From NCBI GenBank assembly GCA_030685235.1, contig MU839093.1, forward strand, positions 310,001 to 374,000: a stretch of DNA of 64,000 bases, given 5' to 3'. The notes beneath the pieces are model-generated. The model saw only the letters and a program-made list of their open reading frames with translations. It did not search any database and had not been told where the DNA came from. Shown piece by piece: positions 35,401-47,747 of the stretch. The position numbers were made by a program, and so were the translations under genes. This DNA is from Copromyces sp. CBS 386.78. Lineage: Eukaryota; Ascomycota; Sordariomycetes; Sordariales; Sordariaceae. Numbering within the stretch: the first letter of the stretch is position 1; each line of letters starts with the position of its first letter.

Positions 35401-38400
35401 AGCAAAAGCAATAGCAATGTGGCCATCCAGTTAGAAGGTAGCGGCTTCGATGCGGTCAAGAACATCCGATTTAATCGTGAGGGAGAATTCCTCTACGCCC
35501 TCAAGCCCAAGACCGACGAGGTATTGCACAAGCTCATGGTGGATGTAAAACTCGGCACAGACAATGTCAAGTATGTCACTCTGCGCAGCCCGCTGTTGGT
35601 TGAGAACGACACGGACATACCAGTTGAGCTTGGCGTCTATGACGCTCAGGAAGGACACCTGCTCAAAATCGAAAAGATCGCCCCTGGCGAGAGCAGGCCG
35701 GCCCCCGTTGGCGCCGTCTACATGAAGAGCTTGCTCGTCCGCCCTGATCCAGGATTTGGATATGGTTGGAGCAATGACACACTCTGGTGGAGAGACCTGC
35801 TGAAGCGTCCGACCAAAACGTTGATGTGCAAGGGTGAGCATGGAGAGCCCTTCTACTTCCAGCTGTCAGCTCGGTATGACAAGGCTAATCCAACAACAAG
35901 GTAAGATTTTGCTTGATTCCACTCCTTTTGGCTGCAGTCCATACTAACATCTGCCAGGACCTACCCGTATATGCGCCTGAAGCTCTCCGCCCCCGTCACC
36001 ATCGAAAATCTTTTGCCCTATGACTTCAAGTACAGAATCTATGACAAGAATACAAAGAAGGACTGGTCCAACTTCCTTCGCAAGGGCGGGGTTAGCCCTG
36101 TGCACGTCGTCGAGTTGTCCCATCTGCTCCTCCTTAGTATCGATATGCAGGATACCGTCTTCAAGCCAAGCGAATTCGCGATCATCAACTCCGGTACCTC
36201 TGAGGACTTCCGCAAGGAGACACACCTTGTGTGCAAGGACGATTCTGGTCTGGCGCTTAATCTGAAGTTGCACTACTTCCGCATTCCCAATAGCGGTGGC
36301 GCCTTCAAGGTCACTGTCTACTGCCCTTACATCATCCTCAATAAGACGGGGCTCGATGTAGGCATTCGCTCCAAGGGCTTCATGCAGCATGCCAAGGCGG
36401 CGGCCGGCCAGCTTTTGGTTGATGTCGATGAAAGCCCACGCAAAGTCCAACCACTCATGTTCTCCTTTGGTAGCGACGACCACAGAAACCGCGCATTGCT
36501 CAAGATTGCCGATTCCGACTGGAGCGGGCCGCAAAGTTTTGATGCTATTGGAAGTACCACCGAGGTTGTGCTCAACTCGCCCTCCCGCAATGCCGAGATT
36601 CATATTGGCGTCACAGTCGACTCGGGCCATGGCAAATACAAGATGGTGAAGACGGTCACCCTTGCACCGAGATATGTCATCCAGAATAGGCTTGGCGAAG
36701 ACATCAATATCCGAGAGCCAAGTTCGTCGTCACTGCTTGAGCTCCAGACCGGCGCTCTTCGCGCGCTGCACTTCCTCCAGAGAGGTGCTATCAAGCAACT
36801 CTGTCTCTGCTACCCAGGTGTTGATAACCAGTGGACGGCTCCCTTCAACATATCAGATTTGGGCACCACGCATATCAAGATCGCTCGGGCCGGTCAACGG
36901 CAGAGGCTCATTAGGGTTGAGACACTCATGGAAGAATCGACCATCTTCTTGAACCTGACCATGGAAAAGAAGAACTGGCCTTTCTCGATGCGGAACGAGA
37001 GTGACACTGAGTTTACGTTCTACCAAGCCAATCCGAACATGGATGAGGATGGGATCGAAGACCACTCCGGCTGGCGTCCCGTGCGTTACCGTCTTCCGCC
37101 CCGGAGCATCATGCCCTACGCGTGGGACTTCCCGGCTGCCAAGAACAAGGAGGTTTGCATCAGCGCCAATGGCAAGGACCGTCATGTGAAGCTGGCAGAA
37201 ATTGGCAACCTGATTCCGATGAAGTTCGTTGGCGCTAATGGCCAGACTAAGGTCATCGACATCAATGTCACTGCCGATGGACCCACACAGACCTTGATCC
37301 TGTCCAACTTCAAGCAGTCAAAGAGTCTGTACAAGCAGAAGTCCAATGCCAGCTCGACAGACCGTGGCATATTTGAAGCAAAGGAGTTGGATACAGGTGT
37401 CACCTTCCGCGCGCAGTTGAGGCTTTCGGGCATTGGCATTTCGTTGATCAACTCGCAACTGAAGGAACTGGCCTACATCACCTTCAGAGATGTGCAACTT
37501 CGGTACAGCGATTCACATTTGTACCAAACTATCAGCCTGGCTGTCAAGTGGATCCAAATCGACAACCAGCTGTACGGAGGCATCTTCCCCATGATCTTGT
37601 ACCCCAGTGTCGTGCCGAAGCGCGCGCAGGAGCTCGACGCCCACCCGTCGCTGCATGCCATGGTAACCCGCGTCAAGGACGACTCATACGGTGTTGAGTA
37701 CATCAAGTATGCCACGGTCCTCTTGCAAGAGATGACTGTGGAGCTTGATGAAGACTTCATCTATGCTGTGCTTGATTTCTCAAAGGTGCCGGGTGCATCA
37801 TGGTCTTCGTCTGACGAAGAAGACAAGCTGTGCGACGATAACATTGATGTTCCGCAGCCGAAGCAGCTAGCGGCTGGCCGCGACATCTACTTTGAGGTGT
37901 TGAACATCCAGCCGATGCAGCTCGACTTATCATTCGTGAGAACGGAGCGGGTGAACGTGGAAGACAAGACATCATCAAAGAACCCAGTCATGTTCTTCTT
38001 CAACGTCATGACGATGGCCATTGGCAACATCAACGATGCCCCTGTCCGCTTCAATGCCCTCATGCTCGAGAACATGCGCGTCTCTGTTCCTGTCCTGATC
38101 CAGAATATCTCGAATCACTACAGCCAAGAAGCTCTCTACCAGGTACACAATATCCTGGGAAGTGCCGATTTTCTGGGCAACCCGGTCGGTCTGTTCAACA
38201 ACATCAGCTCTGGTTTCGCCGATATCTTTTACGAGCCATACCAGGGTCTCATCATGTCCGACAAGCCTGAAGATTTCGGCATTGGTCTAGCCCGCGGCGC
38301 CGGTTCCTTCGTCAAGAAGTCCGTTTTCGGCTTCAGTGACTCCTTTTCCAAGGTCACTGGTAGTTTCGCCAAGGGTCTCGCGGCTGCCACGATGGATAAG

Positions 38401-39099
38401 CAATTCCAGGACGCCCGCCGCATCACACGTGCTCGCAATCATCCCAAGCATGCCCTTTTCGGCGTCACTTCCGGCGCTAACAGTCTGTTTACCTCGGTTG
38501 CTTCAGGTGTTGGAGGCCTTGCCCGCAAGCCACTCGAGGGCGCAGAACAGGAAGGTGCTCTCGGCTTCTTCAAGGGCATCGGCAAGGGCATGGTTGGTCT
38601 CGCAACCAAACCGGCCATTGGTGTCCTAGACTTTGCTTCCAATATTAGCGAAGGCGTGCGCAACACTACCACCGTCTTTGACGGATCCGAGCTCGACCGC
38701 GTCAGACTCCCGAGGTACATCCCCGCGGACGGTATCATCAGACCTTACAGCCAGCGCGAGGCGCTAGGTCAGAGCTGGCTCAAGCAGATCGACAACGGCA
38801 AGTACTTTGACGAGCAGTACATTGCACATCTTGAGCTGCCAACGGAGGACATGGTCGTCATGGTTACGTTTGCTCGCATCTTGCTCATCAGAAGCAGGAA
38901 GCTGCAGACGGAGTGGGACGTGCCGTTGAAGGATGTGCAGACCATTGCGAAGGAGAGAACAGGCTTGAGCTTGACGCTGCGAGGAGGAACCAATGGGCCC
39001 TTCATTCCTATCGGAATGGAAAGCGGCAGGACGTTTATCTATCGGCAGGTGGCGATCGCTGTGGAGGAGTTCAATCGTCGGTTCCGTGGGTTGGAATAA
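29413..39099 (+). CDS. vps13: Vps13 bridge-like lipid transfer protein
   Basis: Two exons, 29413-35900 and 35958-39099, with a 57-bp phase-2 intron, encode 3209 residues, close to the usual Vps13 size. The N-terminal chorein domain (MLEGLVAGLLNRFLGMYVKN, then LKVGIWSGDVKLRNLELR) opens the lipid-binding groove. A Gln-rich spacer follows at about 435-460 and an acidic DDDDLDEDEDAFED segment near 895. The VAB (SHR-BD) region starts around 1936 (YRIRNYTGFNIIMQG) and continues across the intron. The ATG2-C-like helical part includes NPVGLFNNISSGFADIFYEPYQG near residue 2905, followed by GSFVKKSVFGFSDSFSKVTGS. The C-terminal PH-like domain ends RFRGLE. Vps13 moves glycerophospholipids between membranes at contact sites and acts in vacuole and sporulation-type membrane traffic. 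Long, intact and strongly supported. Confidence 0.97.
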
Positions 39100-39921
39100 G
39101 GGAGGGGAGAAAATGGGTTGATGAATGATGCGATGCGATGATGGCATGAGACAGGGACAGTCAGTGTTGAAAGGGAAGCTTCTTTTGTTGTTTTGCTTGG
39201 TTGGTTACGATGCTATGAAGAAAAGAAAATGAGGATATGAGCTGCGGTGGTGGTTTGGTTTTTGGCCTTGCTTTGGTGTTTCTTGGCGAGTCCAGGCCCG
39301 AAGAAAGAAGGTCAGGGTGTTGTTGATGATAAGCGATGCACGATTCCCCTAGAACCAGAATATATGTACGTCTTGAGATCTCATAAAGAAGGAACCCCTT
39401 ACTGCTTCCCCTCTCCATTGGATAATATCCTCCTTTGCTGTTGTCGGCATGCTCTTTGCCACAAGCTTCCGAAGCGCCATGGTTGGCGACAAAGTACCTC
39501 TTACAGCTTTCTGTTAGTACAGTGACCGCCATCGCATGCTTGCATCACCCACCATGCAGTAGTGCACTAACAGAGTTACATTCACAATTCTAGAAAGACA
39601 CAAGTATCAAACAACTCCTCCTCGCTCATCTCGTAACGATGCTCCAAACAATTCGATTCGATGTCCATCCTGCCCAAGCATTCTAATGAAAACATCATCG
39701 AATCCTACAGCGAAATGATTCGTTATCCCAGCGCTTTCCTCCTTTGAATTCCAAACCAGGCACCACATCATCCGCAGTCCCATTCATCCCTTCACAGCCC
39801 TCTTTCTACAAAGACATCTTTCCCATGATCCCACCCCATCCGTCCTATCATCTCCATCCATCCATCACTTCACTTAAACCCACCTATCCTCCCTTCCCTT
39901 TTCTTCCTTCCCTCCCAAAAG
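39100..39921. other. Convergent intergenic region
   Basis: 3' ends of Vps13 (+) and the small membrane protein (-). CT-rich near 39830-39930. No gene supported. Confidence 0.5.
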
Positions 39922-40260
39922 CTAAACCTTCCCACCCGCAATCGTCCCACCACCAAGCCCATAACCCCCCACCCCTCTCTTCTGCGTCTCCTTCTCCGTA
40001 ACCATCAGATAAACCAGCACCAAAGGCCAGGCACTTCCGCACAAGAACGCTCCCACCACACTGACCAGATTGGTCCCCCTTTCGCCGTGCTCCCCGGACC
40101 ACCTCTCCAAAAGCTTGACGGCGGCGAAAATCACGCCGATGCCGTAGGCCGAACAGGCCCAGGTTATACCCAAGATGATGTCGGCGTTGCGGTCGTTGGG
40201 GGAGAGGACGACGCCCGAGGTGTCGGCGAAGGGTTCGGATAAAGAAAGGTTTTGACCCAT
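39922..40260 (-). CDS. Small two-helix membrane protein, unknown function
   Basis: 112 residues from a clear ATG (MGQNLSLSEPFADTSG). Two hydrophobic helices, about residues 28-48 (ADIILGITWACSAYGIGVIF) and 65-87 (LVSVVGAFLCGSAWPLVLVYL), are joined by a basic/acidic loop (KLLERWSGEHGERGTN). The C-terminus is Gly-rich. It has no cleavable signal peptide by eye, and MGQN could accept an N-myristate, which is only a guess. Single exon. Composition and hydropathy argue for a real gene; family not recognised. Confidence 0.66.
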   Translation of the reverse strand: MGQNLSLSEPFADTSGVVLSPNDRNADIILGITWACSAYGIGVIFAAVKLLERWSGEHGERGTNLVSVVGAFLCGSAWPLVLVYLMVTEKETQKRGVGGYGLGGGTIAGGKV

Positions 40261-40711
40261 TTTGTCGGTTTTTTCTTTATGCTGCTGGCGAAGGTTGGGG
40301 TTGGAGACTTGATGTGATGGACAAGAAGGTTGGTTGGGGTTTCACTGGCTTTCTTTTTGGTTGAATAGCACGTGGTCTGGTAATGAATGAGGTTGGTTGT
40401 ATGGAAATGTAGGTTGGTAGACGATGGACTCTCGAAGTTGAGGACTGAGAATTGAGGTTGAATCGTTTAGCTGAGAGGTTGATCGTAACCAGAATAGATA
40501 TACCACGAGACAGGCAAAGTGATTTGGGAGGAGAATAAGGCTTCAGATATGTATTCTCTCAGTCGTGTTGACAGGTCGTTGTTAGTTTCGGTATTAATTC
40601 CGTTAATGGTCGTGCAAAAATGGCGGAAAGCGAGCGTCGACGAACTGACTGAACTGAAGTGAGTGGCTGGACGGCCGGCTGGGAGTCGCTTTGGAGTGGA
40701 TGTTGAAGAGG

Positions 40712-40745
<34 letters not shown>

Positions 40746-41776
40746 AGTAACTGCGAAGGTTTGTGTTTATGCGCACCTGGGTGTATTAAAAAAAAGACGA
40801 AGGCGCCGAGGAATTTTTATGAGGCCAGTAATTACTTTAGTGCCCAGCAATGTTGAGAACAAGAACAAGAAGTGAAGAATGAGAAAAGATATCGTAAAAC
40901 CAGACGTTTACACGAATGGAGCAAAAGAGTCGAAGAAGCAGAGAAGAGTTCATTCAGCCTTCAGAATCGAAGAAGAACATGAGAAAGCCATCGAAACCCG
41001 GAATGGACCAAACCAAACAGACCAGGCAGGATAACTCGGATCCCGGGAATGACAGTTCGTTCGTGAGCCCCTTCGCTTCTCTTTTCTCCCGAATACCTGA
41101 ACGAAAAACCCAAATAAGAAGCTTCTTCTCCCCATATGTTACATCCAGTCCAGGTCATATCCTCTCTTTAAAAAGGGGAGTGTTTGTCTCATGACGACCC
41201 GAAACAAACCCCTTGACAAGTTCGTCGCAAAACCCCTGCGTTTAATTGGCTGACTTGAAGCCCTATCCGTCATCCGAAGCATCAAGTGTTGCAGACCACC
41301 TAGGAAGGCCATGTTCGGGCGTTTTAGCCGCCTGTAGTGCTGCAAGTGTAGGTCGTTTGGCGGCGCCTGGCGCCAGGGTAGACTGTCACGACTCGGCTGG
41401 GTTGTCCTCGGCCCCCATTCGGTGGATGATATCGTCATTGTTGGTGTAGGTGTACATAAACGGGTTCAAAGAATAAAGCCGTGATATCTGTGAGGTGCAT
41501 TTCTTATTTTCGTGATCTTATCCAAAATTTCCCCGTGCCTGGGGAATCCAAAAGCTGCCGCCGCACGTCCAAGATCCACCCAAAAAAAAGTCTAGCATAA
41601 AGCCATTTGCCTTCCTGCTTTTTTGTTTCCAAATATCAACCATATACAGGATATCCAAGAACTATTGCCGTCAGGGCTTGTCTCCCACAACGGGTATATC
41701 AAGATTGAATGGTCCGTTTTCCCTTCTTCTAATCATGAGCCTGTCTATTATCATTACTCCTTTCGACGCACATTTC
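40261..41776. other. Intergenic region
   Basis: Upstream of the small membrane protein and downstream of the mannosidase gene. Holds the long A tract (40711-40742) and no supported gene. Confidence 0.5.
40711..40742 (+). repeat. Poly(A) tract of about 32 bp
   Basis: Uninterrupted A run in the listed sequence, followed by GGGAG. No retroposed gene body or target duplication is evident to its left. Confidence 0.9.
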
Positions 41777-43672
41777 TTATGGTTTGGGTCGGAGGAACGG
41801 GTGTGCTTCGGTGTTGAAAACGTATTCGTCGAGGTTAATGATGTTGGGGGGAGAGAAGATCAAGTAGAAGTACTTGAGAGTCTCGGCCAGCCAGAAGCTC
41901 TGTAGCAGAATCATATTAGTCAATGTTCCCGCGTAAATTTTCCCTGGAAAACTGCCACTTACCTCCATCGAGTCAGTCTTTGTAGTCGGGCCCTTGACCG
42001 TGACATCAGAAATAGCCGAGTAGGCCAGCTCAGTCTCCGTGGCATTCACGATGCTTTCAAACATCTGCCACGCCAGATCGCGCAAGTCTTCCTTGCCCGT
42101 CATGCGGTACAAGAGGAAGATACTTTCAATAGCCTCCGGTCGCAAGATATACCTGCTGTCACGGGCGCTGGCAAATCCCTTCTTGAGGTTCTTGCTGCCC
42201 TCTTCCTTCCACTTCCCCTCGTCCCACGGGCAGGGGGCATCCCAGGAGCCACCGCAAGGAACCATATTGAAGATCTCGGGCATGACGCCAGTAGGGAAAG
42301 CATCATACGCCCATCCACAGCCGCGGGCCAGGCGCTCGCCGATCTCGACATGCTCGCTGATGTCGAACAGCTTGCCGCCGAGACCAAACATGCCACCCGT
42401 AAAGCAGGTCAAGTGCTGGCCCTCGGCTACGCGTTCGACCCCGTCGGGTTTGGCAAAGGCATCGCCGACAAACAAGATGTCGTGTTTCTTGGCTTCCTCG
42501 GTAGGCAGCATGGGCCGGAAAAGCATGTGTCTCGTGACGACGTCCATGGCAGCCCGGTGCATTTTCTCGTACTGCGGCGATAGACCGCCCAAGAGGGCAT
42601 GCATCTTGGGCAGATACTCATACAGAGAATCGGCGAGCGCGCCGAGGGTGAAGCCGCTCTCCCCGTCCACGCGCTCTTCGCGGAAGTTGATCAGCTTGGG
42701 CCACATGCCAGGCAACTTGGACTCGTTCTGGGTGCGCTCGAGAAACTCGGTGATGCGGGTGATGGCGTCAAAGTATCGTTGGTCGCCCGTCAGCTGAGTG
42801 AGGCGGGTGAACTCGAGCGACAGGGAGCAGGGAGAGGCCGAGGGGTCGTTGGTGCCAGCGACCTGTACGCCGCGCTTCGCATCCTCAAAGTTGAGCCAAA
42901 AGCCGGGCATGCGGTTCGGGGTGTCGAAGCCCATGTAGAGTATATTTCCTAGCTCCGTCGCCTTGTCCAATAAGGCCTGCTCACCGCTGAGATCGTAGGC
43001 GCTGAGGAGGCCGCCGAGGTGGCGGATCGTGGTCTCGAACATGTTCGCAGAGGTTTCGGTGGTGTTTTGCCAGTCCAGCTGGGCAGCGGCGTTGGCGGCG
43101 AGGTAGAAGTCATCCCACAGCTCCATGATCCATAGTGTATCGAGCGCATCAACGAGCGTGGCTCCCCAGCCGCCAAAGGTGGTCTTGCCCTTGCCGCTCA
43201 CGGGGGCGAGCTCGTCGCGAAGCCATGCGTGCTCCTTGTAGCTATTCCAGCTGCGTTCGAAGACGGCGCGAACCGCCTTTTGTCGGGTTCGGGTGACGGG
43301 ATCGTGGACGTATCGGGAGAAGTCGTGCTGGACGGGCCTCTGCGGCTTGGGGGTGCCGGTCGGTAGCTTGTGCTTGAGCTCGACGGGGAAGTGTTGGTCG
43401 ACCTTTGTCCAGTCGAAGCTGCTCGGCTTGAAGGTGACCGTGCGCCTGCTCCTTGGTGGCGGTTTTAGTATCGGTTGGGCTATCGGACGGCTTCCATCTG
43501 GTCGTGGCGCTGTGAGGAGAGGTTCGGGGGAATCGAACGGGTGGACGAGGAAGAGGACGAGGAGGAAACAGGCAACGCCGGCGACGAGGCGCAAATGTCG
43601 TGAACTGGCCATTTTTCTGCGAAAGAGGCGGAGTCTGGAAAAGAAGGAGAAGGAGTCGGTCGAGGAATTCAT
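41777..43672 (-). CDS. Class I alpha-1,2-mannosidase (GH47)
   Basis: Exons 41963-43672 and 41777-41899. The 63-bp intron (41900-41962, GTAAGT...CTACAG) is a multiple of three and lacks a stop, so the frame also reads straight through it; spliced, the enzyme is 610 residues with the family sequence TDSMESFWLAETLKYFYLIFS restored at the junction. A type II membrane anchor (LRLVAGVACFLLVLFLVHPF) follows a short basic cytosolic tail. Catalytic-domain landmarks include KTTFGGWGATLVDALDTLWIM, FETTIRHLGGLLSAYDL, CFTGGMFGLGGK, RYILRPEAIESIFLLYR and the calcium-binding VFNTEAHP end. GH47 enzymes trim Man9 N-glycans in the ER or Golgi. A second in-frame ATG at 43612 (MASSRHLR) is an alternative start. 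Confidence 0.93.
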   Translation of the reverse strand: MNSSTDSFSFFSRLRLFRRKMASSRHLRLVAGVACFLLVLFLVHPFDSPEPLLTAPRPDGSRPIAQPILKPPPRSRRTVTFKPSSFDWTKVDQHFPVELKHKLPTGTPKPQRPVQHDFSRYVHDPVTRTRQKAVRAVFERSWNSYKEHAWLRDELAPVSGKGKTTFGGWGATLVDALDTLWIMELWDDFYLAANAAAQLDWQNTTETSANMFETTIRHLGGLLSAYDLSGEQALLDKATELGNILYMGFDTPNRMPGFWLNFEDAKRGVQVAGTNDPSASPCSLSLEFTRLTQLTGDQRYFDAITRITEFLERTQNESKLPGMWPKLINFREERVDGESGFTLGALADSLYEYLPKMHALLGGLSPQYEKMHRAAMDVVTRHMLFRPMLPTEEAKKHDILFVGDAFAKPDGVERVAEGQHLTCFTGGMFGLGGKLFDISEHVEIGERLARGCGWAYDAFPTGVMPEIFNMVPCGGSWDAPCPWDEGKWKEEGSKNLKKGFASARDSRYILRPEAIESIFLLYRMTGKEDLRDLAWQMFESIVNATETELAYSAISDVTVKGPTTKTDSMEVSGSFPGKIYAGTLTNMILLQSFWLAETLKYFYLIFSPPNIINLDEYVFNTEAHPFLRPKP

Positions 43673-44805
43673 GTCCCCTCGATGCGTATAAGTGATGGGA
43701 GGGGCAGTTGGACCATGCTAGCAACGCCAATGATAGTTACACAAAGATGGAAGAGTGCTTCAGTTGTGATCAATCATGACCTATGAGGATGCCACGGTCG
43801 CAACACGACTTGGCTTCCATCTTATTTGCGCCGCAGCATGGAAGGATTGCCCACTGAGGCGGACCAGATCATCATTGGCGGGTCGCTACAGTGGCAGAGC
43901 GATGTCAGTCCCTTCCCCTTTCAGTGTACCAAAGACGCTGTCGCCTTGGAAGAAAAATAGGGCGCGCTTGACGCTGTGCCTCTTGGAAATGGAGGTCACT
44001 GGCCGGGGGGGGGGGAGGGGTTTCATAATCGGCAGGTCTCCAAGGGTCTTGCTGGTACAGCGACCTCCGTTGCGTTGGCGTGCATTCAGGGGAAAGCGGG
44101 AAGTGGGGGATGGAGCAGCATTCGGACATTGTCCAATCAGATTCACAAAGCTCCCGCGCGTTAATCTTACCATGTGCATAAGGATTATACACACAGTGAA
44201 GGATGCATACAAGTAAGTGCGCCCAGTGCGCCAGTTTTAACAATAATAAACATCTTCCACTTTTCAACATCGTTATACGGCATCATCACTCTGCCATGTG
44301 TCTCGTTCAACATGCGCCTTTGCAAGTCAACCGCTGCCCTGGGTCCAGTTCAAGATGAGCACAACTCGAACGATACAGCTGTCAAAAGCACCTACGGGCT
44401 CCAGCATGAGCAACATATTCCTTCCATTTCATGATGCCATGCCTTTAACTTTACCCTTGATAGCTAGCTGCCCAGCAGGTCTAGCGTCCAAACAAAACCA
44501 AGTACCAGCCACCACCTCTCCATGATTGGGAGAGGACAGGGGGACGAGGACCACTCCTCCGAACTCGTCGGCCCAGGAAGTAAGCGCTAAGCGAAGGATT
44601 CGATGTATGGTATGATTGGGTAGCATGATCGTCGCCAACGCCATGGTCCTGAATTCGAACAAACTTTGATACTGCCTTATGAGCCGACCGCGTCCTACCT
44701 GTGCACCGCATCGTGTCGTCTCCCTCGTTCTTCTTTTTGCTCGGTTTGGGTAGTACTCCTTCATTCATGTCCCCTAGACCTCATGTTGTTGTTGTTGACA
44801 GAGCA
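43673..44805. other. Divergent intergenic region
   Basis: Promoters of the mannosidase (-) and the pepsin-like gene (+). A G-run of more than ten bases is at about 44004-44015. Open frames on both strands look random. Confidence 0.5.
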
Positions 44806-46755
44806 ATGCCGTTCATGACCTCAAGCCTCGTGCTTGCCCTCGGGGCTGCAAGTGTCCTGGCGGCCGACTGTCCTTCGCCTCTGTCTTTTCCCATCACTAC
44901 CAAGCAGATTGATCCCAATGTCCCCGATTCATTCATGAGAGGCATTGCCGTGACAATCGGCACTCCTGAACAAACAATATTAGTGAATGCGTGGCCGTAA
45001 GTTTATCTCAACAAACCAGATAAACCGGGCTGCAGACTGACATGTTGGCTCCTAGGGATCTCAATAACACATACATCTACGATCAGCAGATGCTCTGCGA
45101 CCCGAGTATCATATTTAACGATGAGATCTGCTTTGTGCGAAGGGGAGGCATCTACCACTACGAGGACTCAAAATCCTTCACAAAGTACAATGATTTGGCC
45201 TCAGCCGGCGGGGCGACCAACGAGATCACCACCACAGGCACCGAGCTCGGCGTCAAGAAGCTCCTTTCATCATCGCTGGCTGGCGTCGAGAAACTTTCGG
45301 TTGGCGGATCAAACACCTCCTCCGTTACTATGCCGATCGGCATCCCCCGCCTGAGATGGGACGGTGGCTACACCATCCTCCATGCACTAGGACTGGGAGC
45401 TAACTCGACCTACCTCAACGCCCTGAGCCAGAGCAACAAGATCCCGTCAAAGGTATGGTCTTATTTCTGGGGTCGCCAATGGGGCAGTGGCTCACCCCTG
45501 GATGGTTCTATTGTGTTTGGTGGCTACGACCAGGAGAAAACCATTGGCAACAATTACACGCAGCCGCTCGACTATAGCGAGTCGACGGGCTGTTGGACGG
45601 GCATGAAGGTCACCGTGTCCGATCTGGTACTCAACTATCGGAATGGAGATGACGAGAGCATCATGCCGCGAAACTCGGCTATTCCGGTTTGCATTGTACC
45701 GCAAAGACATTTGCTTTTGGAGGCTCCCGGCTATGTCGTTGACAACTTTGAACAGGCCACCGGGATGGTCGCCGCGGGCAGTTCGTTCGGGTTCTACTGG
45801 GGTGCACAGGTTTACAACAACACAGCTACACCGTGAGTATCACGTAACCGATGTCGTTTTTGTGAATTACAACAACTAACACAGGTATCCCAGATACTAC
45901 GACGGCGACCTCACCATAGCCCTCTCAAACGGCCTGAGTGTCCGGATTCCCAACAGCCAACTTATCGTGCCACCCGAAGAGATTGCTCGCAATGGCTCAT
46001 TCGTCACCGAACCCAACCAAATGGCACTGCCCATTAACCGTCTGGGCACTCAACCCGCAACCCTCGGCCGCTTTTTCTTTACCTCGGCTTATCTCATGGT
46101 CGATCACGAGGCCGACACCTTCACCTTGTGGCAAGCCAACCCTACAGCCAAGAGCAACTTGGTCGCCATCAGCCACGCCAAGGACTCATGCGCCAGCGAA
46201 CCTACAGATGGTGGTGCTGCAAATGGTACATCCGGTGCGGGTGGATCTGGTTCTGGTTCCGGGGGTACCAACGCCCCGGGCTCCGAGGCGGGCGAACCAA
46301 CTGCCAAGACCCCCACCGGCGCTATCGCCGGAGGGGTAGTCGGCGGTGTCGGTGCCCTTGCCTTAATCGGTGCCGTGGCCTTCTTCCTCGTGCGACGACG
46401 AAAAAGAACGGCAAACAACACTCAGTCCGGCCAGGGCAGCACCGGAGACATGTCAGACGGAGATGCAAGTGGCTTTCCTCTAGCTCAAGGAGTTGGGGAA
46501 CTCGAAAGTCACTCCCAACCCCAACCGGCTGTTGGGGAGTTACCCTCTTCCGGGAACTATAAGTATGCCGCGGCGGTAGGGGTGCAACAATACGATCCCC
46601 ACGCGACACAACAGCCGAGTCAATACGGAGAGTACCACAACAACAAGCCTGCTGAGGTGCAGGGGCAGGGGCAGGGTTGGGTTTATGAGCTCGATAATAA
46701 CACTCGACCTGTGGCACCTGTGGAGCTTTCGGGTGGTACTCCGAGGTTTTCTTAG
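44806..46755 (+). CDS. Membrane-anchored pepsin-like protein lacking catalytic motifs
   Basis: Exons 44806-44996, 45056-45832 and 45885-46755 (introns 59 and 52 bp, both phase 2) give 612 residues. Order: signal peptide (MPFMTSSLVLALGAASVLAA); an A1-peptidase fold with the usual lead-in MRGIAVTIGTPEQTILVNAW and later GSIVFGGYD; a Gly/Ser/Thr stalk; a membrane helix (AGGVVGGVGALALIGAVAFFLV, about 467-490) with an RRRKR stop-transfer; and a Gln/Pro-rich cytosolic tail. Where active enzymes have DTG, this reads NAWPDLNN. The second DSG is also missing (IPVCIVPQRHLLL). It is therefore probably a non-catalytic surface receptor or adhesin; many N-glycosylation sequons (NNT, NTS, NST, NYT) fit an exposed domain. 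An earlier in-frame ATG lies at 44767. Confidence 0.83.
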
Positions 46756-47747
46756 AGCGCGGAGATTTGAGGTTGAGGAAGGGCTAATGACCCGTACTTG
46801 GCATTGACGAAGGGATGAGGAACATTCAGTAATGCATAATATTCTTACATGTACACATTCTATTTGGCGGAGATACCCATCAGCATGCGATTTTGGTTTA
46901 CATATTTTCCCAAAATTGGCATCTTCATCACCTCAACCTTCCACATCTACTTGGTTATTTGCATAGACACACGGAACGGGTCATTTCCCACACCTCTCAT
47001 ACCATCCATCAAACACCCAGCCAAACCACTTACAATGGACTCATCTAGTGGTGCTCTGTTCTATTCTCATCGCTGACCTACATTCAAAGTTCAGCGGCTA
47101 ACCAAACCAATGACAGTCCCTCAGTCGGTGGCAGTACCAACTGGTAACACTCTTTCATGAATTTCCACCGACCCTCCACAGCCAATCGAATCCCCTTTTC
47201 TCAGGTAAGGTACCCTCCGGCACTTCGGATTTCAGCCGTTCGAGCTGTTGCACAGTAACATCAGCTGTGGCCCCGCAATCGTGCATTTGAGGATCTGGTT
47301 TTTTTCTCGGACGTGGAGATCTTATTTTGGATTTCTGTTCTAGAAGATGGACGTTCGTAGTCTGAAACTCTAGAGGCAGGTACTCGACATTCAGCTCGTA
47401 ACAGGTAAGCATGGGAAGGAGGATGCCACTTGCTGGTATTCATCGGGACAACTCTCAAACCTGCTGTGCCATGTATCACGGAGCCCTACGACTCTTATTC
47501 AGATGACGTTGGACCAGTCTGGCACAACCCTACGCCTTTCCACTCCGCCCATCCACTTCCCACTTTGTACCTCAGAGCTCAGCTATATCACCAGAACTAT
47601 GGGCTCACCCATATATCCTTCCACTCTCGGCCACCTGCACCGTTCTTTGAAAATCTCACAGTGTCTGTCCCCTCTTCATCCACCCATCCATCATCATTCA
47701 ATCCCTCATCCTAAAAGTCCACAACAACAACAATACCAACAACAAAG
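46756..47747. other. Intergenic region
   Basis: No gene supported. The right part is CT- and CCA-rich with CAACAACAACAA just before the next ATG, typical of a fungal leader. Confidence 0.5.

Noticed and set aside
29680..36794. Many long antisense open frames within Vps13
   Set aside because: They mirror the codon bias of the long sense gene and contain no recognisable domains.
42039..42797. 252-codon + strand frame antisense to the mannosidase
   Set aside because: It is a shadow of the GH47 coding strand, whose catalytic motifs are unambiguous.
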